Shown here one piece after another: positions 38,059 through 52,538 of a DNA stretch of 64,000 nucleotides. A program made the translations under genes and the position numbers. The DNA is taken from assembly GCA_026874595.1 (NCBI GenBank), contig CM049318.1, forward strand, positions 26,812,956 to 26,876,955, given 5' to 3'. The DNA is from Sipunculus nudus (Eukaryota > Annelida > Sipuncula > Golfingiida > Sipunculidae). The number at the start of each line of letters is the position of its first letter. Within the stretch, counting starts at the first letter, position 1. Under the pieces are notes generated by a model. That model saw nothing but the letters and a program-made list of their open reading frames with translations, made no database searches and had not been told where the DNA came from.

Positions 38059-39091
38059 TCAAATATTGCGTAACTCTAATTTTAATTTTAAGTTTAATGT
38101 AAGCTATATTTTCTATTTAAGATACTTGGAAAATGTTATAGTAAACTCGAAATAAGTAATGGCATAGAATGAGAATCTGTTTTTTTTTATATACGCAACA
38201 CTATCCAAAAAGAAGACCTTACTCTGTTATACTCTTAGCCCATTCCTCAATTTATAAAAGGGTCCCAAGTGTAACTGCAAAGTAAGGCTCAAATCTTTGC
38301 ATTTCATTTCTTACTATTATTTTCACTATCTAACTGTAAAGTTTAAAAAAAAATTACAATACCATGCTCTCTCCTCATCCTTTAGTGTATTCACTGATCC
38401 TCCGCTTATTTTTGCACAGGCATTCTACAAAGACTGAGATTTGAACAGTGTACAGCATCTCATGAATATTGAACTGCGCACCAGCTAAATTAAGACTTGT
38501 CATTCTCTTTTTAACTGTCATTCTAATAAACATGCTTGACGATAACACATAAAAATAACCTCCTCTATTTTACATCAGAAATACTACATCTGCAGATGAA
38601 CAAATGTGCCACAGTTTTAGTAGTTGAATGTTTGATCGAGATTGCGTACTTCCAGGAATGTGAATAAAAGAATACGTAATGAGCATTTCGTAAAGATGAC
38701 AATTAACCTCAGTTTCATGTTTGATCCCGTTTTAATGCCACTCAATTAATCGCTCAAATTCGAATATGATAATATCAGAAGATCCAAACCATCTATATAG
38801 CACCAAAGGTAAAAAATGTTACTTCTGCTTATTTGGTCAAATCCGTATGGCGATCAGAAGAGTAGTGTACTCTTTCATTATATGCCAAAAGAACATATTG
38901 GATTGACCGAGCAAGCAGACAACATAACATTTGATTAATCAGATATTGCATTTTTCTGTTATTCTGTCAAGACGACATAAAAATTCACATGTAATTCCAT
39001 TAGGCATTTTTCAACATCTGCAGATGAAGTTATTTGCAATATTTTAAAGTTGAAAATTTGACGAATATACCATATCCCAAGGGGGAATGAA
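38059..39091 (+). repeat. Unit 42, B2-subtype monomer
   Basis: B2 signature with AGTAATGGC. Private change CACCAGCTAAATT. Confidence 0.94.
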
Positions 39092-40128
39092 TCAAATATT
39101 GCGTAACTCAACTTTTAATTTAAATTTAACGTAAGCTATATTTTATATTTTAAAATACTTCGAAATTGTTAGTTAACCCGAAATAAGTAAGGACATAGAA
39201 TGAGAATCCGGGTTTTTTTTTATATACGCAACACTATCCAAAAAGAAGGCCTTACTCTGTTATACTCTTAGCCCATTCCTCAATTTATTAAACGGTTACA
39301 GGTGAAACTGCAAAGAACGGCTCAAATCTGTGCATTTCATTTCTTACTATTATTTTCACTATCTAAGTGTTAAGTTTAAAAAATTTACTATACCATCCTC
39401 TCTCCTCATCGTTTATTTATTCACTGATCCTCCGCTCGTTATCGCACAGGTATTCTACAAAGACTGAGATTTGAACAGTGTACAGCATCTCACGAATATT
39501 CAACTACGCACCAACTAAATTAAGACTTGTCATTCCTATTTTAAATGTCTTTCTAATAAACATGCTTGACGATATCACATAAAAATAACCTCCTCTTTTT
39601 TACATCAGAAATACTACAACATCTGCAAATGAACAAATGTGCCACAGTTTTAGTAGTTGAATGTTTGATCGAGATTGCGTAATTCCTGGAGAGTGAATAA
39701 TAGATTACGTAATGAGCATTTCGTAAACAGGAAAATTAACCTCAGTTTCATGTTTGATCCCGTTTTTCATGACACTCAAATAATCGCTCAAATTCGAATA
39801 TGATCAAATTAGAGGAACCAAACAATCTATATTGAACCAAATGTAAAAAAAAAATGTTACTTCTGCTTATTTGGTCAAATCCGTATGGCGATCAAAAGAG
39901 TAGTGTACTCTTTCATTATGTGCCAAACGAACATATTGGATTGACCGAGCAAGCAGACAACATTACATTTGATTAATCAGATACATTATTTTTCTGATAT
40001 TATGTCAAGACGACATTAAAATTCACAGTTTATTCCATCAGGCATTTTTCAACATCTGCAGATGAAGTTATTTGCAATATTTTTAAGTTCAATATTTCAT
40101 GAATATACAATATCCCAAGGGGAAATAA
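39092..40128 (+). repeat. Unit 43, A monomer
   Basis: Shares GTAACTCAACTTTT, ACCATCCTC and GATATTATGTC with 23586-24621. So the three units A'-B2-A from 37027 copy the three units from 21522. Confidence 0.95.
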
Positions 40129-41161
40129 TCAAATATTGCGTAACTCTAATTTTAATTTTAAGTTTAATGTAAGCTATATTTTCTTTTTAAGATACTTCGA
40201 AAATATTATAGTAAACTCGAAATAAGTAAGGGCATAGAATGAGAATCTGTTTTATTTTATATACGCAACACTATCCAAAAAGAAGACCTTACTCTGTTAT
40301 ACTCTTAGCCCATTCCTCAATTTATAAAAGGGTTCCAAGTGTAACTGCAAAGTAAGGCTCAAATCTTTGCATTTCATTTCTTACTATTATTTTCACTATC
40401 TAACTGTAAAGTTTAAAAAAAAATTACTATACCATGCTCTCTCCTCATCCTTGAGTGTATTCACTTATCCTCCGCTTATTTTTGCACAGGCATTCTACAA
40501 AGACTGAGATTTGAACAGTGTACAGCATCTCATGAATATGCAACTACGCACCAACTAAATTAAGACTTGTCATTCTCTTTTCAACTGTCATTCTAAAAAA
40601 CATGCTTGACGATAACACATAAAAATAACCTCCTCTATTTTACATCAGAAATACTACATCTGCAGATGAACAAATGTGCCAAAGTTTTAGTAGTTGAATG
40701 TTTGATCGAGATTGCGTACTTCCAGGAATGTGAATAAAAGAATACGTAATGAGCATTTCGTAAAGATGACAATTAACCTCAGTTTCATGTTTGATCCCGT
40801 TTTAATGCCACTCAATTAATCGCTCAAATTCGAATATGATAATATCAGAAGATCCAAACCATCTATATAGCACCAAATGTAAAAAATGTTACTTCTGCTT
40901 ATTTGGTCAAATCCGTATGGCGATCAAAAGAGTAGTGTACTCTTTCATTATATGCCAAAAGAACATATTGGATTGACCGAGCAAGCAGACAACATAACAT
41001 TTGATTAATCAGATATTGCATTTTTCTGTTATTCTGTCAAGACGACATAAAAATTCACATGTAATTCCATTAGGCATTTTTCAACATCTGCAGATGAAGT
41101 TATTTGCAATATTTTAAAGTTGAAAATTTGACGAATATACCATATCCCAAGGGGGAATGAA
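40129..41161 (+). repeat. Unit 44, B monomer
   Basis: B monomer with CCTTGAGTG and TTCTAAAAAACATG. Private changes are CACTTATCC, TTTTCAACTGTC and GCCAAAGTTTT. ATATGCAACTACG is otherwise a B* marker. Confidence 0.94.
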
Positions 41162-42197
41162 TCAAATATTGCGTAACTCTACTTTTAATTTAAATTTAAC
41201 GTAAGCTATATTTTATATTTTAAAATACTTCGAAATTGTTAGTTAACCCGAAATAAGTAAGGACATAGAATGAGAATCCGGGTTTTATTTATATACGCAA
41301 CACTATCCAAAAAGAAGGCCTTACTCTGTTATACTCTTAGCCCATTCCTCAATTTATTAAACGGTTACAGGTGAAACTGCAAAGAACGGCTCAAATCTGT
41401 GCATTTCATTTCTTACTATTATTTTCACTATCTAAGTGTTAAGTTTAAAAAAATTTACTATACCATGCTCTCTCCTCATCGTTTATTTATTCACTGATCC
41501 TCCGCTCGTTATCGCACAGGTATTCTACAAAGACTGAGATTTGAACAGTGTACAGCATCTCACGAATATTCAACTACGCACCAACTAAATTAAGACTTGT
41601 CATTCCTATTTTAAATGTCTTTCTAATAAACATGCTTGACGATATCACATAAAAATAACCTCCTCTTTTTTACATCAGAAATACTACAACATCTGCAAAT
41701 GAACAAATGTGCCACAGTTTTAGTAGTTGAATGTTTGATCGAGATTGCGTAATTCCTGGAGAGTGAATAATAGATTACGTAATGAGCATTTCGTAAACAG
41801 GAAAATTAACCTCAGTTTCATGTTTGATCCCGTTTTTCATGACACTCAAATAATCGCTCAAATTCGAATATGATCAAATTAGAGGAACCAAACAATCTAT
41901 ATTGAACCAAATGTAAAAAAAAATGTTACTTCTGCTTATTTGGTCAAATCCGTATGGCGATCAAAAGAGTAGTGTACTCTTTCATTATGTGCCAAACGAA
42001 CATATTGGATTGACCGAGCAAGCAGACAACATTACATTTGATTAATCAGATACATTATTTTTCTGATATTCTGTCAAGACGACATTAAAATTCACAGTTT
42101 ATTCCATCAGGCATTTTTCAACATCTGCAGATGAAGTTATTTGCAATATTTTTAAGTTCAATATTTCATGAATATACAATATCCCAAGGGGAAATAA
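41162..42197 (+). repeat. Unit 45, A monomer
   Basis: A monomer with the GGTTTTATTTATATAC marker, as at 27722 and 33920. Regular 1,036 bp. Confidence 0.95.
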
Positions 42198-43230
42198 TCA
42201 AATATTGCGTAACTCTAATTTAAATTTTAAGTTTAATGTAAGCTATATTTTCTTTTTAAGATACTTCGAAAATATTATAGTAAACTCGAAATAAGTAAGG
42301 GCATAGAATGAGAATCTGTTTTATTTTATATACGCAACACTATCCAAAAAGAAGACCTTACTCTGTTATACTCTTAGCCCATTCCTCAATTTATAAAAGG
42401 GTTCCAAGTGTAACTGCAAAGTAAGGCTCAAATCTTTGCATTTCATTTCTTACTATTATTTTCACTATCTAACTGTAAAGTTTAAAAAAAAATTACTATA
42501 CCATGCTCTCTCCTCATCCTTTAGTGTATTCACTGATCCTCCGCTTATTTTTGCACAGGCATTCTACAAAGACTGAGATTTGAACAGTGTACAGCATCTC
42601 ATGAATATTCAACTACGCACCAACTAAATTAAGACTTGTCATTCTCTTTTTAACTGTCATTCTAATAAACATGCTTGACGATAACACATAAAAATAACCT
42701 CCTCTATTTTACATCAGAAATACTACATCTGCAGATGAACAAATGTGCCACAGTTTTAGTAGTTGAATGTTTGATCGAGATTGCGTACTTCCAGGAATGT
42801 GAATAAAAGAATACGTAATGAGCATTTCGTAAAGATGACAATTAACCTCAGTTTCATGTTTGATCCCGTTTTAATGCCACTCAATTAATCGCTAAAATTC
42901 GAATATGATAATATCAGAAGATCCAAACCATCTATATAGCACCAAATGTAAAAAATGTTACTTCTGCTTATTTGGTCAAATCCGTATGGCGATCAAAAGA
43001 GTAGTGTACTCTTTCATTATATGCCAGAAGAACATATTGGATTGACCGAGCAAGCAGACAACATAACATTTGATTAATCAAATATTGCATTTTTCTGTTA
43101 TTCTGTCAAGACGACATAAAAATTCACATGTAATTCCATTAGGCATTTTTCAACATCTGCAGATGAAGTTATTTGCAATATTTTAAAGTTGAAAATTTGA
43201 CGAATATACCATATCCCAAGGGGGAATGAA
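42198..43230 (+). repeat. Unit 46, B monomer
   Basis: B monomer with CTCTAATTTAAATTT, CGCTAAAATTCG, GCCAGAAGAACATATTGG and TTAATCAAATATTGC (which breaks the TGATTAATCA palindrome). Confidence 0.95.
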
Positions 43231-44265
43231 TCAAATATTGCGTAACTCTACTTTAAATTTAAATTTAACGTAAGCTATATTTTATATTTTAAAATACTTC
43301 GAAATTGTTAGTTAACCCGAAATAAGTAAGGACATAGAATGAGAATCCGGGTTTTTTTTATATACGCAACACTATCCAAAAAGAAGGCCTTACTCTGTTA
43401 TACTCTTAGCCCATTCCTCAATTTATTAAACGGTTACAGGTGAAACTGCAAAGAACGGCTCAAATCTGTGCATTTCATTTCTTACTATTATTTTCACTAT
43501 CTAAGTGTTAAGTTTAAAAAATTTACTATACCATCCTCTCTCATCATCGTTTATTTATTCACTGATCCTCCGCTCGTTATCGCACAGGTATTCTACAAAG
43601 ACTGAGATTTGAACAGTGTACAGCATCTCACGAATATTCAACTACGCACCAACTAAATTAAGACTTGTCATTCCTATTTTAAATGTCTTTCTAATAAACA
43701 TGCTTGACGATATCACATAAAAATAACCTCCTCTTTTTTACATCAGAAATACTACAACATCTGCAAATGAACAAATGTGCCACAGTTTTAGTAGTTGAAT
43801 GTTTGATCGAGATTGCGTAATTCCTGGAGAGTGAATAATAGATTACGTAATGAGCATTTCGTAAACAGGAAAATTAACCTCAGTTTCATGTTTGATCCCG
43901 TTTTTCATGACACTCAAATAATCGCTCAAATTCGAATATGATCAAATTAGAGGAACCAAACAATCTATATTGAACCAAATGTAAAAAAAAATGTTACTTC
44001 TGCTTATTTGGTCAAATCCGTATGGCGATCAAAAGAGTAGTGTACTCTTTCATTATGTGCCAAACGAACATATTGGATTGACCGAGCAAGCAGACAACAT
44101 TACATTTGATTAATCAGATACATTATTTTTCTGATATTCTGTCAAGACGACATTAAAATTCACAGTTTATTCCATCAGGCATTTTTCAACATCTCCAGAT
44201 GAAGTTATTTGCAATATTTTTAAGTTCAATATTTCATGAATATACAATATCCCAAGGGGAAATAA
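43231..44265 (+). repeat. Unit 47, A monomer
   Basis: A monomer with CTTTAAATTTAAATTT, CATCCTCTCTCATCATCG and ATCTCCAGATG. Confidence 0.95.
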
Positions 44266-45298
44266 TCAAATATTGCGTAACTCTAATTTTAATTTTAAGT
44301 TTAATGTAAGCTATATTTTCTTTTTAAGATACTTCGAAAATATTATAGTAAACTCGAAATAAGTAAGGGCATAGAATGAGAATCTGTTTTATTTTATATA
44401 CGCAACACTATCCAAAAAGAAGACCTTACTCTGTTATACTCTTAGCCCATTCCTCAATTTATAAAAGGGTTCCAAGTGTAACTGCAAAGTAAGGCTCAAA
44501 TCTTTGCATTTCATTTCTTACTATTATTTTCACTATCTAACTGTAAAGTTTAAAAAAAAATTACTATACCATGCTCTCTCCTCATCCTTGAGTGTATTCA
44601 CTGATCCTCCGCTTATTTTTGCACAGGCATTCTACAAAGACTGAGATTTGAACAGTGTACAGCATCTCATGAATATTCAACTACGCACCAACTAAATTAA
44701 GACTTGTCATTCTCTTTTTAACTGTCATTCTAATAAACATGCTTGACGATAACACATAAAAATAACCTCCTCTTTTTTACATCAGAAATACTACATCTGC
44801 AGATGAACAAATGTGCCACAGTTTTAGTAGTTGAATGTTTGATCGAGATTGCGTACTTCCAGGAATGTGAATAAAAGAATACGTAATGAGCATTTCGTAA
44901 AGATGACAATTAACCTCAGTTTCATGTTTGATCCCGTTTTAATGCCACTCAATTAATCGCTAAAATTCGAATATGATAATATCAGAAGATCCAAACCATC
45001 TATATAGCGCCAAATGTAAAAAATGTTACTTCTGCTTATTTGGTCAAATCCGTATGGCGATCAAAAGAGTAGTGTACTCTTTCATTATATGCCAAAAGAA
45101 CATATTGGATTGACCGAGCAAGCAGACAACATAACATTTGATTAATCAGATATTGCATTTTTCTGTTATTCTGTCAAGACGACATAAAAATTTACATGTA
45201 ATTCCATTAGGCATTTTTCAACATCTGCAGATGAAGTTATTTGCAATATTTTAAAGTGGAAAATTTGACGAATATACCATATCCCAAGGGGGAATGAA
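44266..45298 (+). repeat. Unit 48, B monomer
   Basis: Carries the four-marker set of 34956 (CGCTAAAATTCG, ATAGCGCC, AAATTTACATG, AAAGTGGAAAA). Repeated 2,068 bp later at 46334, a local dimer duplication. Confidence 0.95.
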
Positions 45299-46333
45299 TC
45301 AAATATTGCGTAACTCTACTTTTAATTTAAATTTAACGTAAGCTATATTTTATATTTTAAAATACTTCGAAATTGTTAGTTAACCCGAAATAAGTAAGGA
45401 CATAGAATGAGAATCCGGGTTTTTTTTATATACGCAACACTATCCAAAAAGAAGGCCTTACTCTGTTATACTCTTAGCCCATTCCTCAATTTATTAAACG
45501 GTTACAGGTGAAACTGCAAAGAACGGCTCAAATCTGTGCATTTCATTTCTTACTATTATTTTCACTATCTAAGTGTTAAGTTTAAAAAATTTACTATACC
45601 ATCCTCTCTCATCATCGTTTATTTATTCACTGATCCTCCGCTCGTTATCGCACAGGTATTCTACAAAGACTGAGATTTGAACAGTGTACAGCATCTCACG
45701 AATATTCAACTACGCACCAACTAAATTAAGACTTGTCATTCCTATTTTAAATGTCTTTCTAATAAACATGCTTGACGATATCACATAAAAATAACCTCCT
45801 CTTTTTTACATCAGAAATACTACAACATCTGCAAATGAACAAATGTGCCACAGTTTTAGTAGTTGAATGTTTGATCGAGATTGCGTAATTCCTGGAGAGT
45901 GAATAATAGATTACGTAATGAGCATTTCGTAAACAGGAAAATTAACCTCAGTTTCATGTTTGATCCCGTTTTTCATGACACTCAAATAATCGCTCAAATT
46001 CGAATATGATCAAATTAGAGGAACCTAACAATCTATATTGAACCAAATGTAAAAAAAAATGTTACTTCTGCTTATTTGGTCAAATCCGTATGGCGATCAA
46101 AAGAGTAGTGTACTCTTTCATTATGTGCCAAACGAACATATTGGATTGACCGAGCAAGCAGACAACATTACATTTGATTAATCAGATACATTATTTTTCT
46201 GATATTCTGTCAAGACGACATTAAAATTCACAGTTTATTCCATCAGGCATTTTTCAACATCTCCAGATGAAGTTATTTGCAATATTTTTAAGTTCAATAT
46301 TTCATGAATATACAATATCCCAAGGGGAAATAA
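45299..46333 (+). repeat. Unit 49, A monomer
   Basis: A monomer with CATCCTCTCTCATCATCG and ATCTCCAGATG. Private change GGAACCTAACAATC. Confidence 0.95.
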
Positions 46334-47366
46334 TCAAATATTGCGTAACTCTAATTTTAATTTTAAGTTTAATGTAAGCTATATTTTCTTTTTAAGATAC
46401 TTCGAAAATATTATAGTAAACTCGAAATAAGTAAGGGCATAGAATGAGAATCTGTTTTATTTTATATACGCAACACTATCCAAAAAGAAGACCTTACTCT
46501 GTTATACTCTTAGCCCATTCCTCAATTTATAAAAGGGTTCCAAGTGTAACTGCAAAGTAAGGCTCAAATCTTTGCATTTCATTTCTTACTATTATTTTCA
46601 CTATCTAACTGTAAAGTTTAAAAAAAAATTACTATACCATGCTCTCTCCTCATCCTTGAGTGTATTCACTGATCCTCCGCTTATTTTTGCACAGGCATTC
46701 TACAAAGACTGAGATTTGAACAGTGTACAGCATCTCATGAATATTCAACTACGCACCAACTAAATTAAGACTTGTCATTCTCTTTTTAACTGTCATTCTA
46801 ATAAACATGCTTGACGATAACACATAAAAATAACCTCCTCTTTTTTACATCAGAAATACTACATCTGCAGATGAACAAATGTGCCACAGTTTTAGTAGTT
46901 GAATGTTTGATCGAGATTGCGTACTTCCAGGAATGTGAATAAAAGAATACGTAATGAGCATTTCGTAAAGATGACAATTAACCTCAGTTTCATGTTTGAT
47001 CCCGTTTTAATGCCACTCAATTAATCGCTAAAATTCGAATATGATAATATCAGAAGATCCAAACCATCTATATAGCGCCAAATGTAAAAAATGTTACTTC
47101 TGCTTATTTGGTCAAATCCGTATGGCGATCAAAAGAGTAGTGTACTCTTTCATTATATGCCAAAAGAACATATTGGATTGACCGAGCAAGCAGACAACAT
47201 AACATTTGATTAATCAGATATTGCATTTTTCTGTTATTCTGTCAAGACGACATAAAAATTTACATGTAATTCCATTAGGCATTTTTCAACATCTGCAGAT
47301 GAAGTTATTTGCAATATTTTAAAGTGGAAAATTTGACGAATATACCATATCCCAAGGGGGAATGAA
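46334..47366 (+). repeat. Unit 50, B monomer
   Basis: Third copy of the CGCTAAAATTCG/AAAGTGGAAAA type. With the next unit it matches 34956 onward at an offset of 11,378 bp. Confidence 0.95.
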
Positions 47367-48401
47367 TCAAATATTGCGTAACTCTACTTTTAATTTAAAT
47401 TTAACGTAAGCTATATTTTATATTTTAAAATACTTTGAAATTGTTAGTTAACCCGAAATAAGTAAGGACATAGAATGAGAATCCTGGTTTTTTTTTATAT
47501 ACGCAACACTATCCAAAAAGAAGGCCTTACTCTGTTATACTCTTAGCCCATTCCTCAATTTATTAAACGGTTACAGGTGAAACTGCAAAGAACGGCTCAA
47601 ATCTGTGCATTTCATTTCTTACTATTATTTTCACTATCTAAGTGTTAAGTTTAAAAAATTTACTATACCATCCTCTCTCCTCATCGTTTATTTATTCACT
47701 GATCCTCCGCTCGTTATCGCACAGGTATTCTACAAAGACTGAGATTTGAACAGTGTACAGCATCTCACGAATATTCAACTACGCACCAACTAAATTAAGA
47801 CTTGTCATTCCTATTTTAAATGTCTTTCTAATAAACATGCTTGACGATATCACATAAAAATAACCTCCTCTTTTTCACATCAGAAATACTACAACATCTG
47901 CAAATGAACAAATGTGCCACAGTTTTAGTAGTTGAATGTTTGATCGAGATTGCGTAATTCCTGGAGAGTGAATAATAGATTACGTAATGAGCATTTCGTA
48001 AACAGGAAAATTAACCTCAGTTTCATGTTTGATCCCGTTTTTCATGACACTCAAATAATCGCTCAAATTCGAATATGATCAAATTAGAGGAACCAAACAA
48101 TCTATATTGAACCAAATGTAAAAAAAATGTTACTTCTGCTTATTTGGTCAAATCCGTATGGCGATCAAAAGAGTAGTGTACTCTTTCATTATGTGCCAAA
48201 CGAACATATTGGATTGACCGAGCAAGCAGACAACATTACATTTGATTAATCAGATACATTATTTTTCTGATATTATGTCAAGACGACATTAAAATTCACA
48301 GTTTATTCCATCAGGCATTTTTCAACATCTGCAGATGAAGTTATTTGCAATATTTTTAAGTTCAATATTTCATGAATATACAATATCCCAAGGGGAAATA
48401 A
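47367..48401 (+). repeat. Unit 51, A monomer
   Basis: Shares ACTTTGAAATTG and ATCCTGG with the 5' part of 35989, but keeps an A-type 3' end with GATATTATGTC. It could be the non-recombinant relative of that unit. Confidence 0.95.
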
Positions 48402-49435
48402 TCAAATATTGCGTAACTCTAATTTTAATTTTAAGTTTAATGTAAGCTATATTTTCTTTTTAAGATACTTCGAAAATATTATAGTAAACTCGAAATAAGT
48501 AAGGGCATAGAATGAGAATCTGTTTTATTTTATATACGCAACACTATCCAAAAAGAAGACCTTACTCTGTTATACTCTTAGCCCATTCCTCAATTTATAA
48601 AAGGGTTCCAAGTGTAACTGCAAAGTAAGGCTCAAATCTTTGCATTTCATTTCTTACTATTATTTTCACTATCTAACTGTAAAGTTTAAAAAAAAAATTA
48701 CTATACCATGCTCTCTCCTCATCCTTTAGTGTATTCACTGATCCTCCGCTTATTTTTGCACAGGCATTCTACAAAGACTGAGATTTGAACAGTGTACAGC
48801 ATCTCATGAATATTCAACTACGCACCAACTAAATTAAGACTTGTCATTCTCTTTTTAACTGTCATTCTAATAAACATGCTTGACGATAACACATAAAAAT
48901 AACCTCCTCTATTTTACATCAGTAATACTACATCTGCAGATGAACAAATGTGCCACAGTTTTAGTAGTTGAATGTTTGATCGAGATTGCGTACTTCCAGG
49001 AATGTGAATAAAAGAATACGTAATGAGCATTTCGTAAAGATGACAATTAACCTCAGTTTCATGTTTGATCCCGTTTTAATGCCACTCAATTAATCGCTCA
49101 AATTCGAATATGATAATATCGGAAGATCCAAACCATCTATATAGCACCAAATGTAAAAAATGTTACTTCTGCTTATTTGGTCAAATCCGTATGGCGATCA
49201 AAAGAGTAGTGTACTCTTTCATTATATGCCAAAAGAACATATTGGATTGACCGAGCAAGCAGACAACATAACATTTGATTAATCAGATATTGCATTTTTC
49301 TGTTATTCTGTCAAGACGACATAAAAATTCACATGTAATTCCATTAGGCATTTTTCAACATCTGCAGATGAAGTTATTTGCAATATTTTAAAGTTGAAAA
49401 TTTGACGAATATACCATATCCCAAGGGGGAATGAA
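48402..49435 (+). repeat. Unit 52, B monomer
   Basis: B monomer, 1,034 bp (one extra A in the A run). Private changes are CATCAGTAATAC and ATATCGGAAGATCC. Confidence 0.95.
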
Positions 49436-50474
49436 TCAAATATTGCGTAACTCTACTTTTAATTTAAATTTAACGTTAGCTATATTTTATATTTTAAAAT
49501 ACTTCGAAATTGTTAGTTAACCCGAAATAAGTAAGGACATAGAATGAGAATCCGGGTATTTTTTTTTTTATATACGCAACACTATCCAAAAAGAAGGCCT
49601 TACTCTGTTATACTCTTAGCCCATTCCTCAATTTATTAAACGGTTACAGGTGAAACTGCAAAGAACGGCTCAAATCTGTGCATTTCATTTCTTACTATTA
49701 TTTTCACTATCTAAGTGTTAAGTTTAAAAAATTTACTATACCATGCTCTCTCCTCATCGTTTATTTATTCACTGATCCTCCGCTCGTTATCGCACAGGTA
49801 TTCTACAAAGACTGAGATTTGAACAGTGTACAGCATCTCACGAATATTCAACTACGCACCAACTAAATTAAGACTTGTCATTCCTATTTTAAATGTCTTT
49901 CTAATAAACATGCTTGACGATAACACATAAAAATAACCTCCTCTTTTTTACATCAGAAATACTACAACATCTGCAAATGAACAAATGTGCCACAGTTTTA
50001 GTAGTTGAATGTTTGATCGAGATTGCGTAATTCCTCGAGAGTGAATAATAGATTACGTAATGAGCATTTCGTAAACAGGAAAATTAACCTCAGTTTCATG
50101 TTTGATCCCGTTTTTCATGACACTCAAATAATCGCTCAAATTCGAATATGATCAAATCAGAGGAACCAAACAATCTATATTGAACCAAATGTAAAAAAAA
50201 TGTTACTTCTGCTTATTTGGTCAAATCCGTATGGCGATCAAAAGAGTAGTGTACTCTTTCATTATGTGCCAAACGAACATATTGGATTGACCAAGAAAGC
50301 AGATAACATTACATTTGATTAATCAGATACATTATTTTTCTGATATTCTGTCAAGACGACATTAAAATTCACAGTTTATTCCATCAGGCATTTTTCAACA
50401 TCTGCAGATGAAGTTATTTGCAATATTTTTAAGTTCAATATTTCATGAATATACAATATCCCCAGGGGAAATAA
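49436..50474 (+). repeat. Unit 53, A3-subtype monomer
   Basis: Longest monomer, 1,039 bp, owing to an expanded run after CCGGGTA. Has the A3 trio (AACGTTAGC, GACGATAACAC, AAATCAGAGG). Private changes are TTCCTCGAGAG and GACCAAGAAAGCAG. Ends CCCCAGGGG. Confidence 0.94.
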
Positions 50475-51507
50475 TCAAATATTGCGTAACTCTAATTTTA
50501 ATTTTAAGTTTAATGTAAGCTATATTTTCTATTTAAGATACTTCGAAAATGTTATAGTAAACTCGAAATAAGTAAGGGCATAGAATGAGAATCTGTTTTA
50601 TTTTATATACGCAACACTACCCAAAAAGAAGACCTTACTCTGTTATACTCTTAGCCCATTCCTCAATTTATAAAAGGGTTCCAAGTGTAACTGCAAAGTA
50701 AGGCTCAAATCTTTGCATTTCATTTCTTTCTATTATTTTCACTATCTAACTGTAAAGTTTAAAAAAAAAATACTATACCATGCTCTCCCCTCATCCTTTA
50801 GTGTATTCACTGATCCTCCGCTTATTTTTGCACAGGCATTCTACAAAGACTAAGATTTGAACAGTGTACAGCATCTCATGAATATGCAACTACGCACCAA
50901 CTAAATTAAGACCTGTCATTCTCTTTTTAACTGTCATTCTAATTAACATGCTTGACGATAACACATAAAAATAACCTCCTCTTTTTTACATCAGAAATAC
51001 TACATCTGCAGATGAACAAATGTGCCACAATTTTAGTAGTTGAATGTTTGATCGAGATTGCGTACTTCCAGGAATGTGAATAAAAGAATACGTAATGAGC
51101 ATTTCGTAAAGATGACAATTAACCTCAGTTTCATGTTTGATCCCGTTTTAATGCCACTCAATTAATCGCTCAAATTCGAATATGATAATATCAGAAGATC
51201 CAAACCATCTATATAGCACCAAATGTAAAAAATGTTACTTCTGCTTATTTGGTCAAATCCGTATGGCGATCAAAAGAGTAGTGTACTCTTTCATTATATG
51301 CCAAAAGAACATATTGGATTGACCGAGCAAGCAGACAACATAACATTTGATTAATCAGATATTGCATTTTTCTGTTATTCTGTCAAGACGACATAAAAAT
51401 TCACATGTAATTCCATTAGGCATTTTTCAACATCTGCAGATGAAGTTATTTGCAATATTTTAAAGTTGAAAATTTGACGAATATACCATATCCCAATGGG
51501 GAATGAA
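50475..51507 (+). repeat. Unit 54, B* monomer
   Basis: Full B* signature, CCCAATGGGGAATGAA end, start with CTATTTAAGATACTTCG. Followed by A'. Confidence 0.94.
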
Positions 51508-52538
51508 TCAAATATTGCGTAACTCTACTTTTAATTTAAATTTAACGTAAGCTATATTTTATATTTTAAAATACTTCGAAAATGTTATAGTTAACCCGAA
51601 ATAAGTAAGGGCATAGAAGGAGAATCTGTTTTTTTTTTCATATACGCAACACTATCCAAAAAGAAGACCTTACTCTGTTGTACTCTTAGCCCATTCCTCA
51701 ATTTATTAAACGCTTACAGGTGAAACTGCAAAGAACGGCTCGATTCTGTGCATTTCATTTCTTACTATTATTTTCACTATCTAAGTGTTAAGTTTAAAAA
51801 ATTTACTATACCATGCTCTCTACTCATCGTTTATTTACTCACTGATCCTCCGCTCATTATCGCACAGGTATTCTACAAAGACTGAGATTTGAACAGTGTA
51901 CAGCATCTCAGGAATATTCAACTACGCACCAACTAAATTAAGACTTGTCATTCTCTTTTTAACTGTCATTCTAATAAACATGCTTGACGATAACACATAA
52001 AAATAACCTCCTCTTTTTTACATCAGAAATACTACATCTGCAGATGAACAAATGTGCCACAGTTTTAGTAGTTGAATATTTGATCGAGATTGCGTACTTC
52101 CAGGAATGTGAATAAAAGAATACGTAATGAGCATTTCGTAAAGATGACAATTAACCTCAGTTTCATGTTTGATCCCGTTTTAATGCCACTCAATTAATCG
52201 CTCAAATTCGAATATGATAATATCAGAAGATCCAAACCATCTATATAGCACCAAATGTAAAAAATGTTACTTCTGCTTATTTGGTCAAATCCGTATGGCG
52301 ATCAAAAGAGAAGTGTACTCTTTCATTATATGCCAAAAGAACATATTGGATTGACCGAGCAAGCAGACAACATAACATTTGATTAATCAGATACATTATT
52401 TTTCTGATATTCTGTCAAGACGACATTAAAATTCACAGTTAATTCCATCAGGCATTTTTCAACATCTGCAGATGAAGTTATTTGCAATATTTTTAAGTTC
52501 AATATTTCATGAATATACAATATCCCCAGGGGAAATAA
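51508..52538 (+). repeat. Unit 55, A' chimeric monomer
   Basis: A' signature. First unit of the complete 7-monomer repeat. Confidence 0.94.
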
